In this document: positions 52,495 to 62,231 of the stretch, in pieces
Position numbering within the stretch: position 1 is the first letter of the stretch
Layout of the letters: every line of letters begins with the position of its first letter
Origin: J054 sp965221985
Lineage (GTDB): Bacteria > Pseudomonadota > Gammaproteobacteria > Steroidobacterales > GCA-2729495
DNA length: 64,000 nt
NCBI GenBank assembly: GCA_965221985.1
Contig: OZ244928.1
Span: forward strand, 1 to 64,000
Direction of reading: 5' to 3'
Translations under genes and position numbers: made by a program
Notes under the pieces: generated by a model
What the model saw: only the letters and a program-made list of their open reading frames with translations
What the model was told of the DNA's origin: nothing
Database searches by the model: none

Positions 52495-53505
52495 ATGTTC
52501 GAGAATTTCAATCCCACAAGAATGGACTTGGGTGACCAGAAACTTAGTCGTCGCTCAACCCTGTTGGGACTAGGTAGCCTTGGTTCGCTGGCCGGCGCCG
52601 CCTCCTTGGGCTTAGGAACCGCGCCCAGCCCTGCCGTCGCAGCTGCCCACGGTAAAAGCCTCAATCTGGATTTCCAAAAACCCGAAGACAATCTTACAGC
52701 TTGGGTAAAACTGGCATCTAGCCTAGAAGACGGCAAAGAAACCTGCGGATACTTCGCCGGCACGCAATACGCCGTTGTCGGGACGCAAGAGGTTATCAAA
52801 CCCTTGTTTCGAATACAGGGTTTCGGGATGAGCCGCGTATCAAGATTGCCCGATGGCCGCTACCAGAATCTACATCGCGAGGTTGTCTACTATCTTGATA
52901 TGAAAGAAGACCGGATATTGGAATCCTGGAAAAACCCTTATACCGGAGAGGAAGTCGAGGTCTTTCATACCCACAACGACCCAGTAAACTCCCACTACGC
53001 CACGCAATTCAAGCAACGCTTTGGCACGGAAGAAACCGGTTTTCAGGAAGTTGAGTTTCCGTTTATTCTGCCCTGGCAAACCTTCGGTGACCGAGCGGTC
53101 GTCTCTTTTGAAGTGAATACTCGCTGGCCCACGCCGCTACCACCGAAGCAATGGCCGCGCGAACATTTTGGCGAGTGGTACCGCACGAGCGAGTATTTTC
53201 AAATTCACGCAAGCCTGGCAGCTCTGAATGATCCTGAACAAATGAAAGTACCCTACACAGGTTCATGGCAAAAGGTCGCACCATGGCATCCGTGGATGCT
53301 CATGGACAATCGCGACGGCGGCATACTCGGAATAACCAGTGTGTTTTCACTTGACAGCACTGATGATCTGCCAAGCCATGTGAGAGCGTATACAGAAAAG
53401 AATTTTCCAAAATACCTGAATGCGCCCAGTGAATGGTCAGAGCCAAATATGACAACCTGGGAGACGTTTGCGGCGGAACGTAAACCTGCACCCGTTAAAG
53501 AATAG
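52495..53505 (+). CDS. DUF1838-family exported protein
   Basis: 336 residues with a Tat signal (SRRSTLLGLG at about 18-27, cleavage near AVAAAHG). The body has the DUF1838 pattern: DNLTAWVKLASSLEDG, a central EGMS-like GFGMSRVSR, YYLDMKEDRILESWKNPYTG, and the late WHPWMLMDNRDGG. The function of DUF1838 is not known; it often occurs near oxygenase and dehydrogenase genes. It is divergent from the redox run across 158 bp and convergent with a DUF547 gene. Confidence 0.8.
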   Translation: MFENFNPTRMDLGDQKLSRRSTLLGLGSLGSLAGAASLGLGTAPSPAVAAAHGKSLNLDFQKPEDNLTAWVKLASSLEDGKETCGYFAGTQYAVVGTQEVIKPLFRIQGFGMSRVSRLPDGRYQNLHREVVYYLDMKEDRILESWKNPYTGEEVEVFHTHNDPVNSHYATQFKQRFGTEETGFQEVEFPFILPWQTFGDRAVVSFEVNTRWPTPLPPKQWPREHFGEWYRTSEYFQIHASLAALNDPEQMKVPYTGSWQKVAPWHPWMLMDNRDGGILGITSVFSLDSTDDLPSHVRAYTEKNFPKYLNAPSEWSEPNMTTWETFAAERKPAPVKE

Positions 53506-53547
53506 ATTTGGCTCTGTGCAATTCTTGCATCAGTCAATGAGGCGGCT

Positions 53548-54300
53548 TTACCTGGGCGGCGGCGCGCCGTTTAGGCTCCAGTCATAGCGAAGATATTTCA
53601 CCTTATAGGCATCAGCTTTTAGTGCCTTGACCAGGCGGGAATCTGGCAGATACTGAGCAACATATTGCTGTACGGACCCGGCGGAAACTTCAAAGTCGTC
53701 CGCGTACCAATCGAAAATCTTCGAGAGATAAGCCGTTTGAGAATCTCCATCAAACCTGTTCTTGCTGTTGTCTCGTAGGAAAAGACGCGCTTGCTCGTCA
53801 AGCTGCTCATCTAGCCGGCTATCGATATAAGCCTCAGACCGCAATGGTGGGCAAGAATGAGAGGCGCAAACCAGAGCGAAATGAATGCGGGGTTCGCCCA
53901 TGGGAATGATGACTTTTCGCTCTAAGTCGAAGAGATTGATCTCCCCACCATCCAACTTGTAACGGATTCGTTTGAAGAATTTGTAGCGACCCAAGAGTGA
54001 CGCTGGCGAGTGCCCGTCTAGAATGCCCTTAATGGCCAATGCATTGTAGGCATTAATATAGAAGGCCAGTCGTTGCTCGCGAGTGAGGCCGTCTGGCAAT
54101 GGCTCCGCCAGTCGCGAGACGTAGGCCAGGAATCTACCGTCAGCCCCTATGCCCGGGTAGTTTACGGCTCCATTTGAAACCTGCGCCCGCAGAATCGCAT
54201 CGAATTCACCATGAAAATTATCCGTGGCTGATGCGGCCATGGATAAGGACACTATTAAGAGCAAGGCCGACAAAGCTCGCGCTACCGCCATGTTCGACAT
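53548..54300 (-). CDS. DUF547-family exported protein
   Basis: 250 residues from the ATG at 54300-54298, after an AAAGG site; the longer frame lacks support. A signal peptide (ending MAASATDN) precedes the DUF547 domain: VNYPGIGADGRFLAYV, QRLAFYINAYNALAIKG, IHFALVCASHSCPPLR and LSKIFDWYADDF. This family is related to papain/transglutaminase-like folds, and the conserved Cys-Ala-Ser-His-Ser-Cys segment is present. The role in bacteria is unknown. Confidence 0.82.
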   Translation of the reverse strand: MSNMAVARALSALLLIVSLSMAASATDNFHGEFDAILRAQVSNGAVNYPGIGADGRFLAYVSRLAEPLPDGLTREQRLAFYINAYNALAIKGILDGHSPASLLGRYKFFKRIRYKLDGGEINLFDLERKVIIPMGEPRIHFALVCASHSCPPLRSEAYIDSRLDEQLDEQARLFLRDNSKNRFDGDSQTAYLSKIFDWYADDFEVSAGSVQQYVAQYLPDSRLVKALKADAYKVKYLRYDWSLNGAPPPR

Positions 54301-54466
54301 CAATTTGAAACCTTTCAAGCCAGAATTCTCGCTACTTCCATCCGGCCGCAGTCGACGTGCCGGTAGGCTTATATCGACCGGTATTTCTAGCGAAAGTTCA
54401 GGACGGTAAACGCAGTTCCACGAGCGCAGCACTCGCAACCCGTATGTAGCTCGCTATACAGAGAAG

Positions 54467-55024
54467 CTAATCTTCAGTGGCTGAATCTTTATTCATTTTT
54501 CCTTGGCCATGCTTTCCCTTAGCATGCTGCGCAGCTCGCTCCCGCCAAGCGGAACGGCTCTCTTCAATGAGCCGATCCAGGGTCGCGATTTGCTCGGCCG
54601 TCATGACCGAATGCACCGCACTGCGCATTTCGCTCGCAATGCGCACAATATCCGCGGCTGTTTCCGCTGCAGCTTGGGCTGCAGCCTCAGTATCCACGGT
54701 GTATTCCGGATTGATGGGTGCCACGTTCATGATAGACCAAACCGTTTCAGCGCCACGCTGAAAAAGTGGGCGCAGACGTTGACCATAATCAGCCAAGATT
54801 TCAGCAATGACGCCTTGCTGCTCCACACTCAGCCCCAACTCATCACGCCACTTATTGAAAAATTCCGAATTTGGACCCCCGGGAGTTATCGCCTGCGCGG
54901 ACGAATGCGAGCCAGAATAAGGGCTAGCGGCACTGACCCGGTCCGGGGGCGCAGCGAAAATATTGCTGCCAACAAAGAACAGGCCGGCACAGTACAATAA
55001 ATTGTGTGCAGAAAAGCGTGGCAT
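54467..55024 (-). CDS. Spy/CpxP-like periplasmic protein
   Basis: 185 residues, ATG with a GAGGAAG site and a signal peptide (about 1-24). Two LTxxQ-like helices (GLSVEQQGVIAEIL and VMTAEQIATLDRLI) mark the Spy/CpxP/CnrX-like family, all-helical periplasmic chaperones or metal sensors. The Lys/His-rich tail (HAKGKHGQGK) may bind metal. It is in the same direction as the DUF547 gene with a gap of 166 bp. Confidence 0.65.
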   Translation of the reverse strand: MPRFSAHNLLYCAGLFFVGSNIFAAPPDRVSAASPYSGSHSSAQAITPGGPNSEFFNKWRDELGLSVEQQGVIAEILADYGQRLRPLFQRGAETVWSIMNVAPINPEYTVDTEAAAQAAAETAADIVRIASEMRSAVHSVMTAEQIATLDRLIEESRSAWRERAAQHAKGKHGQGKMNKDSATED

Positions 55025-55257
55025 GACTACTTCCTCGACATCGTCATTTTCTCGACTTTATACCTTTGAATAGGTAGGCGCCAATGACGCTGACCGCAGT
55101 TCTCGCTGCAGCCGCGAAATAGTCCGGCAGCCGGGCACAGCGGAGCCAAAGGCAGCCGTTTCGGCCTATGGGCAATCCAGCCCAGTCACGGGGCATTGCC
55201 CAGGACTGCCAGAAAAATTAAGGTGGCCCGGGAATCCGAACAAAGGCGGAAAAAACA

Positions 55258-56061
55258 ATGCATCGAAGAAATTTTCTCGGCGCAAGTATTGGCTTGCTCT
55301 TACTAGGCAGCGCATGGGGGTCCTCAAAGCCTAGACTTGCCGTCATTGGCGCAACGGCGCGCTCGGGTCGAGTGATTATCGACCAAGCCTTGGCACAAGG
55401 CTATGCGGTCACCGGTCTAGCACGCAGCCCGCAAAAATTCGGCCCGGAACATCCAAATCTAAAGCTGGTTCAAGGCGATGTTCGGGATATCGAATCCCTA
55501 AAAGCTGCACTTGCGGGCGACGAAATCGTGATTTGCATGGTGGGATTCCCGACACCCAAGGACCCGACTCAGGAAATCGGTGAAGTCGATTTGTACACCG
55601 TCATGGCCAAGAACCTGATGCTTGCTATGCAGGAAAAAGGCAACAAACGGCTCATCATGGCCAGCTCTACCGGTGTAGAACAACGCGTGGGCCGAGATGC
55701 GACCGCCCCGGCCAGTGACAATCCAACGGACAAATGGCGCTATAACGCGCGCTTCTTATATGCCGATATGGCAGATATGGAAGCGATGTTACTAGCCAGC
55801 GATTTGGAGACGGTCATTTTGCGACCGGGATTTATGGTGGAAGAACCTGCTAGGCGTAATTTGAAATTCACGACAAACGACGATTCACCGCCAGCGCGTA
55901 TCATTACCTACGAAGATTTTGCCGATTTCGTCTTAAAACAAGTCGAAGACAATGACTACCTTGGGCGACCAGTCGCAATCTATTCCGATGTCATCATGGA
56001 CCCTGCCGCTGAGTTAAAAAAATTCCAGGAAAGAATGCGCCAGGCCAAGCCACCGCGATAG
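55258..56061 (+). CDS. NmrA-like NAD(P)-binding protein with Tat-like leader
   Basis: 267 residues, preceded by an AAGGCGG-like site. The N-terminus has HRRNFLGAS and a hydrophobic run ending AWGSS, a plausible Tat signal. The rest is an atypical SDR with VIGATARSGRVIIDQAL, LVQGDVRDIESLKAAL, LIMASSTGVE and ETVILRPGFM. It has the same architecture as the proteins at 33146 and 43777. It lies 24 bp from the stop of the convergent alr gene. The function is unknown. Confidence 0.78.
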   Translation: MHRRNFLGASIGLLLLGSAWGSSKPRLAVIGATARSGRVIIDQALAQGYAVTGLARSPQKFGPEHPNLKLVQGDVRDIESLKAALAGDEIVICMVGFPTPKDPTQEIGEVDLYTVMAKNLMLAMQEKGNKRLIMASSTGVEQRVGRDATAPASDNPTDKWRYNARFLYADMADMEAMLLASDLETVILRPGFMVEEPARRNLKFTTNDDSPPARIITYEDFADFVLKQVEDNDYLGRPVAIYSDVIMDPAAELKKFQERMRQAKPPR

Positions 56062-56085
56062 CGACAAAAAACATCTCGTGAACGG

Positions 56086-57186
56086 CTAGGCGGAATCGTC
56101 GACTGAGTTCACGTACTCGCGCCGCAGACGGGCTGGCAATCGGGTCAGTAGTTCATAACCAATGGTCCCCGCATACCGCGCCACTTCGCCGACCGACAAT
56201 TGCGGACCCCAAAGCTCCACTGGACTGCCCAGGCTGACGTTCGGAATATCGGTCACGTCCACCGTGATCATGTCCATGGACACGCGACCGACCAGGCCTG
56301 CGCGCCGCCCCTGGACCATGACTGGTGTGCCGTTGGGCGCGTGCCACGGATAACCATCGCCATAGCCAATGGGAACGGTGGCTATGCGCGATGGCCGCTT
56401 GGCCGTCCAAGCCGCCCCGTAACCCACCGAGTCGCCCCGAGGAATATTCCGCAAGGCCACGACTTGCGAAATCACGGCCATAGCGGGTCGCAAATTCTCG
56501 GCATTCGTCTGTTCCCAGGCAAACGGTGAGTTCCCATAAAGCATGTAGCCTGGGCGAACCCAATCCCGGTGGGCCTTGGGCCATGCTAGACACGCCGCGG
56601 AGTTAGCGATGCTTACCGGAAAACTGTTTTCGCCAATCTGTGCATCGAAACATGTAATCTGCGATTCGGTGTAACTGCGACTCTCAGCGTCCGCGCAGGA
56701 TAGATGCGTCGCACAAACTATTTCAGGCTTGATGAATGCAGAGTTCCGCAAGCGTTTAAGTAAGGGGCCGAATTCTGCGGGCGGTATTCCCAAACGATGC
56801 ATACCGGTGTCCATTTTGAGCCAGACATTGATGGGCTGGGTGATGTTTGCTTGCAAAATGTACTGCTCATGTTGCGCTTCGGCGATCATTAAAGAAAAAT
56901 CATATTTCGACGCCAGCTCAACTTCATCGGCGTCAACCGGACCTTCCAGTAACAGTATTGGAACTTGAATGCCCGCCTCTCGCAGCGATAAGGCCTCGTC
57001 GGTGCAAGAGACAGCAAAAGCCGAAACCATTGAAGCCGTAGCCTGTGCCACCGCGACCAAACCGTGGCCATAGGCATCAGCCTTGATTACCGCAAGAATC
57101 TTGGACTTAGGCGCCAAGCGCGACGTGAGGCGCAGGTTATGCTGAATGGCGCCGAGATCGACTTGTGCATAGCTAGGGCGGGTCAT
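56086..57186 (-). CDS. alr: Alanine racemase
   Basis: 366 residues, ATG with an AGGGA site. It is a PLP enzyme making D-alanine for peptidoglycan. PLP attaches to K35 in VIKADAYGHG, and the second catalytic base is Y256 in SVGYGAAW. WLKMDTGMHRLG and the C-terminal GRVSMDMITVDVT segments are conserved. There is no signal peptide, so it is cytoplasmic rather than a periplasmic broad-spectrum racemase. Confidence 0.95.
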   Translation of the reverse strand: MTRPSYAQVDLGAIQHNLRLTSRLAPKSKILAVIKADAYGHGLVAVAQATASMVSAFAVSCTDEALSLREAGIQVPILLLEGPVDADEVELASKYDFSLMIAEAQHEQYILQANITQPINVWLKMDTGMHRLGIPPAEFGPLLKRLRNSAFIKPEIVCATHLSCADAESRSYTESQITCFDAQIGENSFPVSIANSAACLAWPKAHRDWVRPGYMLYGNSPFAWEQTNAENLRPAMAVISQVVALRNIPRGDSVGYGAAWTAKRPSRIATVPIGYGDGYPWHAPNGTPVMVQGRRAGLVGRVSMDMITVDVTDIPNVSLGSPVELWGPQLSVGEVARYAGTIGYELLTRLPARLRREYVNSVDDSA

Positions 57187-57284
57187 GGTCCCTAGCTTAG
57201 CGCAGCTTTTGCCTAAGCTTGATAATGCTTGTAATGGCAGATCTTTGGCCGATCCGTTTGCTTAGGCACAGGAACCCACATGGC

Positions 57285-60065
57285 CTAAGTTGCAGCCACT
57301 GCACCCTGCTTGTTGCCCTTACCATCGGAAGCCCGCCCCGTGCTAGATGCTAGGGCCGCCGCAATAATTGCTCTCAATTCGTTCAAGCTAAAAGGTTTGC
57401 TTAGATAGTCGGACATACCGGCGGCCAGACAACGCTCTCGATCGCCCTGTAAGGCATTGGCGGTTAGAGCAACAATGGGTAAGGGCTCCAACTGTTTGAT
57501 CGATTCCAGCCGGCGAATCTCCCGGCTTGCCCGAAACCCATCCATGACAGGCATTTGGCAATCCATCAATACCAGTTGAAATCGTTCCCGCGAAAACAAT
57601 TCCAGGGCTTCCTGTCCGTCGGTCGCCAAACTGACCGTACAACCCATTTGATCCAGCATACCCTGCGCCACCGCTTGGTTAACGAGATTATCTTCCACCA
57701 GTAAAACCTTGATATCAAACTCTGGTGGCACGGATTCACTATCGCTAGTTAACGCCTTGGTTTCTATTGAGACTTCTTCCAAGCTGGTTGTTAAACAAAA
57801 GTAGAGCTGTGCTTGTCGTAAGGGTTTTGTCAACCACGCGCTAATTCCCAAGTCAGCGACGTCCATTTCGGGCCGGTCGGCCGAAACCGAACTTAGTAAG
57901 ACGATTCGCAAATTCGCCAAGCTCACATTCGCCCGAATGGCCTTCGCCACCGCGACACCATCAAGATCAGGCATGTGATAGTCGAGCATGAGCAGATCGA
58001 ACGGATCACCCCCGTGCGCCGCTGATTCTAATGCATTCAAGGCTGCACGCCCTGAATCTACCTCGGCAACTTCCATTTTCCAGCCCGATAATTGTTGATG
58101 CAGAATCTCACGATTCACAGCACTATCATCGACTACTAGCACCCGTACGCCCACCAGTCCGTCCGTCCGCGAGGCCGAAACCTCTGCAGGATCCGCTTCC
58201 AGTGGCACGCTAAAGAAGAATCGAGAACCCATGCCCGGCGTGCTATCGACGGCAAGCTTGCCGCCCATCAATTCCACCAACTGCTTACTAATCGCCAAAC
58301 CCAGCCCGGTACCACCAAACTTGCGAGTGGTGGAGCCATCTTCCTGCGCAAAGGAATCAAATATCAAGTCTAGATTTTCTGGATTAATACCAACACCGGT
58401 ATCTTGGACTTCAAATTGAACCCAGTGGCCGCTGTCGCTACCGGTAATTTCGCTAACGCGTACTACAATTTCTCCAGCTTCAGTAAACTTCACGGCATTG
58501 CCGATAAGATTCACCAGTACCTGGCGCAAGCGCATAGCATCTCCGCAAAGACCGGTCTGAATACCTGTTGCTAGTTGGCTCGCTAGCACTAACTCCTTCG
58601 CTTGCGCACGTTCAGCCAAAAGTTCGACACTTTCCTCCACGACTTTCCGTAGATTGAAGGGCGCGTGATCAAGCTCTAGTTTACCCGCCTCAATCTTAGA
58701 GAAATCCAAGATGTCATTTATAATGAACAATAAGCTATCGGCGGAGTGGCGAATGGTATCGGCGTATCGCCGTTGGCGTTCGTCCAAGGCAGTCGAATTC
58801 AATAGCAAGTCCGTCATACCGAGCACACCGTTCATCGGCGTGCGAATCTCATGGCTCATGCGAGCCAGAAACTCGCTTTTCGCCGTGCTGGCAGCTTCCG
58901 CGCGCTCCTTTTCCAACCGGTGTTGAGCTACGGCGCGAGATAACTCCTCTTCACGATGTAGCCCCGCTTCCTGCTCAACGTGCAGACTCCTCGCCATCTC
59001 TGCGAGGCTCCAAGCTAAGTCGCCCACCGCATCACTGGATTTGACGCTTACCGGGGTTAACAAATTTCCCTTCGCCATCTCGGCAGCCGATTTCTTCAGC
59101 GATGCCAAAGGCTCAAGCACCCAGCGGTTGAGCACGATATAGGACATGCCCGCGGAAATAAGAATCGCAAGGATAACCGCCAGTAATATCGCTCGCGCGA
59201 GGTCTCGTCCGGAAGCCAGTAGTCCATCGGCTGGAACATAGGCAGCCAATCCAACACCCGAATCTATCAACCGACCTGCGGCCATATAGGACAAACCACT
59301 GACGTCAATCTGCCGGACTACGCGACTGCCGATGATCTCTTTAAGCACTGTTGACTCAGACAATGGCTGAATAGCCGGAGAATTCTCGAAAACTTTATTG
59401 CCACTGGAATCAACATAGGTTACACCGCCGGCACCGTTAAAATCTGTACTGGCAATTTGACGGCTTAGCTCATCCAGGCTAATAGTTACGACCAAGAAGC
59501 CGGCGAATCGGCGCTCTTTTCGTGATGCCATAGAAGAATCACGAATCATCAACTTCTTGGCGACCTGCAGCACAGGTTTTCCCGAATCCCGGCTGCGAAC
59601 AATGCCCGAATATATGGCGTCGTCCGACTCAATTAGCCTCGTGTAGTAAGGCTCTTCGCGATCCGACTCACTCGCGTTTTCCAGACCTGGCAATGCCCAT
59701 CGAGCATCCTCGGCACCGCTAGGATCAACAAACTTTATTTCTTCATAACGAGGATAAGCTGCCTGATAACTTGCGAAGAATTTCAGCAACTGCGATTGTA
59801 GCAATCCGTAGCGGCTATTCTTTTCCGCTGTCAAAGCATACTTCTTCAGCACGGGTGATTCGGCAAACAGAGCGACATTCGCTTGAGCGGTTTCCATCTC
59901 AGCGATTAGTTGCGACGCCAATCGATCAACCGTGGAGCTCAGGTCATGAATGGCGGCTTCCTTGGTAAGCTCATTGACTTCCTTATACGCCAACATGCCA
60001 ATTGCAAGAATCGGAACCGCAACGATAGGCGCCAAGAAAAAACCAACTTTATACTGCAGCTTCAT
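57285..60065 (-). CDS. Cache-type hybrid histidine kinase with two receiver domains
   Basis: 926 residues from the ATG at 60065; a frame 12 codons longer begins at TTG without a good site. Order: membrane helix, periplasmic Cache-like sensor (about 35-285), second membrane helix (about 290-315), HAMP, coiled coil, HisKA with the phosphoacceptor His in ARMSHEIRTPMNG (about 405), HATPase (VNLIGNAVKFTEAG, GTGLGLAISKQL), then REC1 (LLMLDYHMPDLDG) and REC2 (LVLMDCQMPVMDG). It lacks an Hpt domain. Its kinase and receiver regions are closely similar to those of the partial kinase at the right edge, indicating duplication. Confidence 0.92.
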   Translation of the reverse strand: MKLQYKVGFFLAPIVAVPILAIGMLAYKEVNELTKEAAIHDLSSTVDRLASQLIAEMETAQANVALFAESPVLKKYALTAEKNSRYGLLQSQLLKFFASYQAAYPRYEEIKFVDPSGAEDARWALPGLENASESDREEPYYTRLIESDDAIYSGIVRSRDSGKPVLQVAKKLMIRDSSMASRKERRFAGFLVVTISLDELSRQIASTDFNGAGGVTYVDSSGNKVFENSPAIQPLSESTVLKEIIGSRVVRQIDVSGLSYMAAGRLIDSGVGLAAYVPADGLLASGRDLARAILLAVILAILISAGMSYIVLNRWVLEPLASLKKSAAEMAKGNLLTPVSVKSSDAVGDLAWSLAEMARSLHVEQEAGLHREEELSRAVAQHRLEKERAEAASTAKSEFLARMSHEIRTPMNGVLGMTDLLLNSTALDERQRRYADTIRHSADSLLFIINDILDFSKIEAGKLELDHAPFNLRKVVEESVELLAERAQAKELVLASQLATGIQTGLCGDAMRLRQVLVNLIGNAVKFTEAGEIVVRVSEITGSDSGHWVQFEVQDTGVGINPENLDLIFDSFAQEDGSTTRKFGGTGLGLAISKQLVELMGGKLAVDSTPGMGSRFFFSVPLEADPAEVSASRTDGLVGVRVLVVDDSAVNREILHQQLSGWKMEVAEVDSGRAALNALESAAHGGDPFDLLMLDYHMPDLDGVAVAKAIRANVSLANLRIVLLSSVSADRPEMDVADLGISAWLTKPLRQAQLYFCLTTSLEEVSIETKALTSDSESVPPEFDIKVLLVEDNLVNQAVAQGMLDQMGCTVSLATDGQEALELFSRERFQLVLMDCQMPVMDGFRASREIRRLESIKQLEPLPIVALTANALQGDRERCLAAGMSDYLSKPFSLNELRAIIAAALASSTGRASDGKGNKQGAVAAT

Positions 60066-60113
60066 TCCGGAGACCATTGCAGCATTATCGACATCACACA
60101 ACCCGAGCGATGG

Positions 60114-62231
60114 CTACGAAGTAGTGGTCGCTACCGGTTCTTGGCTGCGCATAAGCTCGATTATTTTCTCGCCGGTTACAGGCTTGCTAAATAAATAGCC
60201 CTGGAATTCATCGCAATGGTGTTGCCGCAGAAAGTCAAGCTGCTCCTGCAACTCCACACCTTCCGCAACCACTTTTAAGCCTAGGGCTTTACCCATCGCA
60301 ATTACCGCCGTACAAATCGCAGCATCGTCGGCCTTATGATGCAAATCGGTAACGAAAGACCGGTCGATTTTCAAAGAATTGATGGGAAATTGCTTTAGAT
60401 AGCTCAATGACGAGTATCCCGTACCGAAATCATCCACGGACGTCCGGATACCGGCATCCTGAAGCGCCTTGAGAGAAGCAATACTTTCTTCCACCTCCTG
60501 CATCAATAAGGTTTCGGTAATTTCCACTTCTATGCGATTGGGTGAAATACCTGAATCGCCCACGGTGCGAACAATTTGCTCCACCATCCCAAGGTGCTGA
60601 AATTGCTGACTTGACACATTGATGGCAACGTGTGGCATGACAATGCCTTCTACGTCCCATTGCCGAATTTGGCGAGCCGCAGTGGCGGTAATCCATTCGC
60701 CCAATTCGCCCATCACGCCTATTTCTTCAGCCAAGGGAATAAACTTGAGTGGAGATATCCAACCGCGCGTTGAGTGCTTCCAACGCATCAATGCTTCGCA
60801 GCCGGTAATAATTCCAGTTTTTACATCAACTTTAGGCTGGTAGTGCAGAGAAAACTCCTTACGTCTAAAGGCCTTGCGGAATTCACTTTCCAAATCGAGG
60901 CGTTCAAGCGAGCGAGCGTTCATGGTGCCTGAATAGAGCCGATAACCATTACGCCCGGCGGATTTTGCGCGATACATCGCCGAATCCGCATGCATCAGAA
61001 GCTCTTCAGTTGATTCGCCATGTTCCGGATAGAGCACAACACCGATACTCGGCGTGACGACAAAGTTATAGACGTCGTAGTTGAACGATGGCGCTAGGGC
61101 CAGTTTTACGGACTGGGCAACTTGCTCCGCTTCTCGTGCGCCTCGAATTTCCTTAATTAGGATGACAAACTCATCGCCACCGAGCCGAGCAAGGCTTAAA
61201 TCCGAGGCAGAGCGGTCCGGCAATTTTGCCAGCAGCTCCTCACTGCGCAGCGAGCTTCCAAGCCGTTCCGCAATGGCCTTTAGTAGCGCGTCACCTACCG
61301 TATGGCCCAAGGTATCGTTGATTCTCTTGAAACGATCCAGATCCAAGTACAAAATCGCCAGGGACTTACCTTCCTGTTCACTGTGGACCATGGCGCGACG
61401 CAGCTCGCGCGCGAATAGTTGCCGGTTTGGCAAGCCGGTTAGTTGATCATAGAAGGCCAGTTGCTGGACGCGCTGCTCGGCACGGATTCTCTCTGAAATA
61501 TCCCTGACAAGAATCAGCACTCGATCCGACGTCTGCGGAACCATGCGCGCTTCCAGATGGCGATCAGCAGTGGGGTCATGGTAATTGTGGGTTTGTACAG
61601 CACCGGTTGTAATAGCCGCGCGCAGAAGCTGCCTAACACTTGCCGCAGCACCTTCTTGCAAAAAGGATTCTAGAGATTTGCCAAGCAGATTCACTCCCAG
61701 AGAATCGCCCGCTTCGCTAACGTCGGATAACTGCTCAACTACAACCCCTTCGGCATTCAATACAAAGATTAGGTCTGGTATGGCTTGCAATAAGGAACGA
61801 ATCTTTCGCTCGCCCTTCGCTAAGGCAACAAAGCTTTGATGGGCACGGATGATGTAGCGCACTCGGTGAGGTAAAGCGGGCCAAACAATGGGCTTATTAA
61901 TAAAATCCGTCGCTCCATAGTCATAAGCTTGATTTACCGAATCGATATCATCGTGGCCTGTAATCATCACGATGGGTGTCGATAGGTCATGCAGCTGGTG
62001 ACGGATATGCCCGCATGCTTCAAAACCGTTCATCACGGGCATCTCTACATCCAATAGCACGATACTGGGACGCTGCTTCTCAAAGGCACTTACCAACTCT
62101 TGACCATTGCTAAACACCTGAACGTCGAAGCCAGCGCTAGACAGAGATTGTTCGTAGAGCAACTGAAACCCCGGCTCATCATCAGCAACTAAGATCAGCG
62201 GCCTTTTCAGGTCTGAATTCTGTTTATTCAT
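60114..62231 (-). CDS. REC-PAS-GGDEF-EAL cyclic-di-GMP regulator
   Basis: 705 residues. The receiver (1-125) has D61 in IVLLDVEMP. A PAS domain (about 140-250) follows, then GGDEF with intact ARLGGDEFVIL and no RxxD inhibitory site just before it, then EAL with intact EALMRW, VDDFGTGYSSL and EGVELQ. Both synthase and phosphodiesterase motifs are therefore present. The start ATG overlaps the upstream kinase stop (ATGA), so translation is coupled. Phosphorylation by the flanking kinases probably sets c-di-GMP level. Confidence 0.93.
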   Translation of the reverse strand: MNKQNSDLKRPLILVADDEPGFQLLYEQSLSSAGFDVQVFSNGQELVSAFEKQRPSIVLLDVEMPVMNGFEACGHIRHQLHDLSTPIVMITGHDDIDSVNQAYDYGATDFINKPIVWPALPHRVRYIIRAHQSFVALAKGERKIRSLLQAIPDLIFVLNAEGVVVEQLSDVSEAGDSLGVNLLGKSLESFLQEGAAASVRQLLRAAITTGAVQTHNYHDPTADRHLEARMVPQTSDRVLILVRDISERIRAEQRVQQLAFYDQLTGLPNRQLFARELRRAMVHSEQEGKSLAILYLDLDRFKRINDTLGHTVGDALLKAIAERLGSSLRSEELLAKLPDRSASDLSLARLGGDEFVILIKEIRGAREAEQVAQSVKLALAPSFNYDVYNFVVTPSIGVVLYPEHGESTEELLMHADSAMYRAKSAGRNGYRLYSGTMNARSLERLDLESEFRKAFRRKEFSLHYQPKVDVKTGIITGCEALMRWKHSTRGWISPLKFIPLAEEIGVMGELGEWITATAARQIRQWDVEGIVMPHVAINVSSQQFQHLGMVEQIVRTVGDSGISPNRIEVEITETLLMQEVEESIASLKALQDAGIRTSVDDFGTGYSSLSYLKQFPINSLKIDRSFVTDLHHKADDAAICTAVIAMGKALGLKVVAEGVELQEQLDFLRQHHCDEFQGYLFSKPVTGEKIIELMRSQEPVATTTS

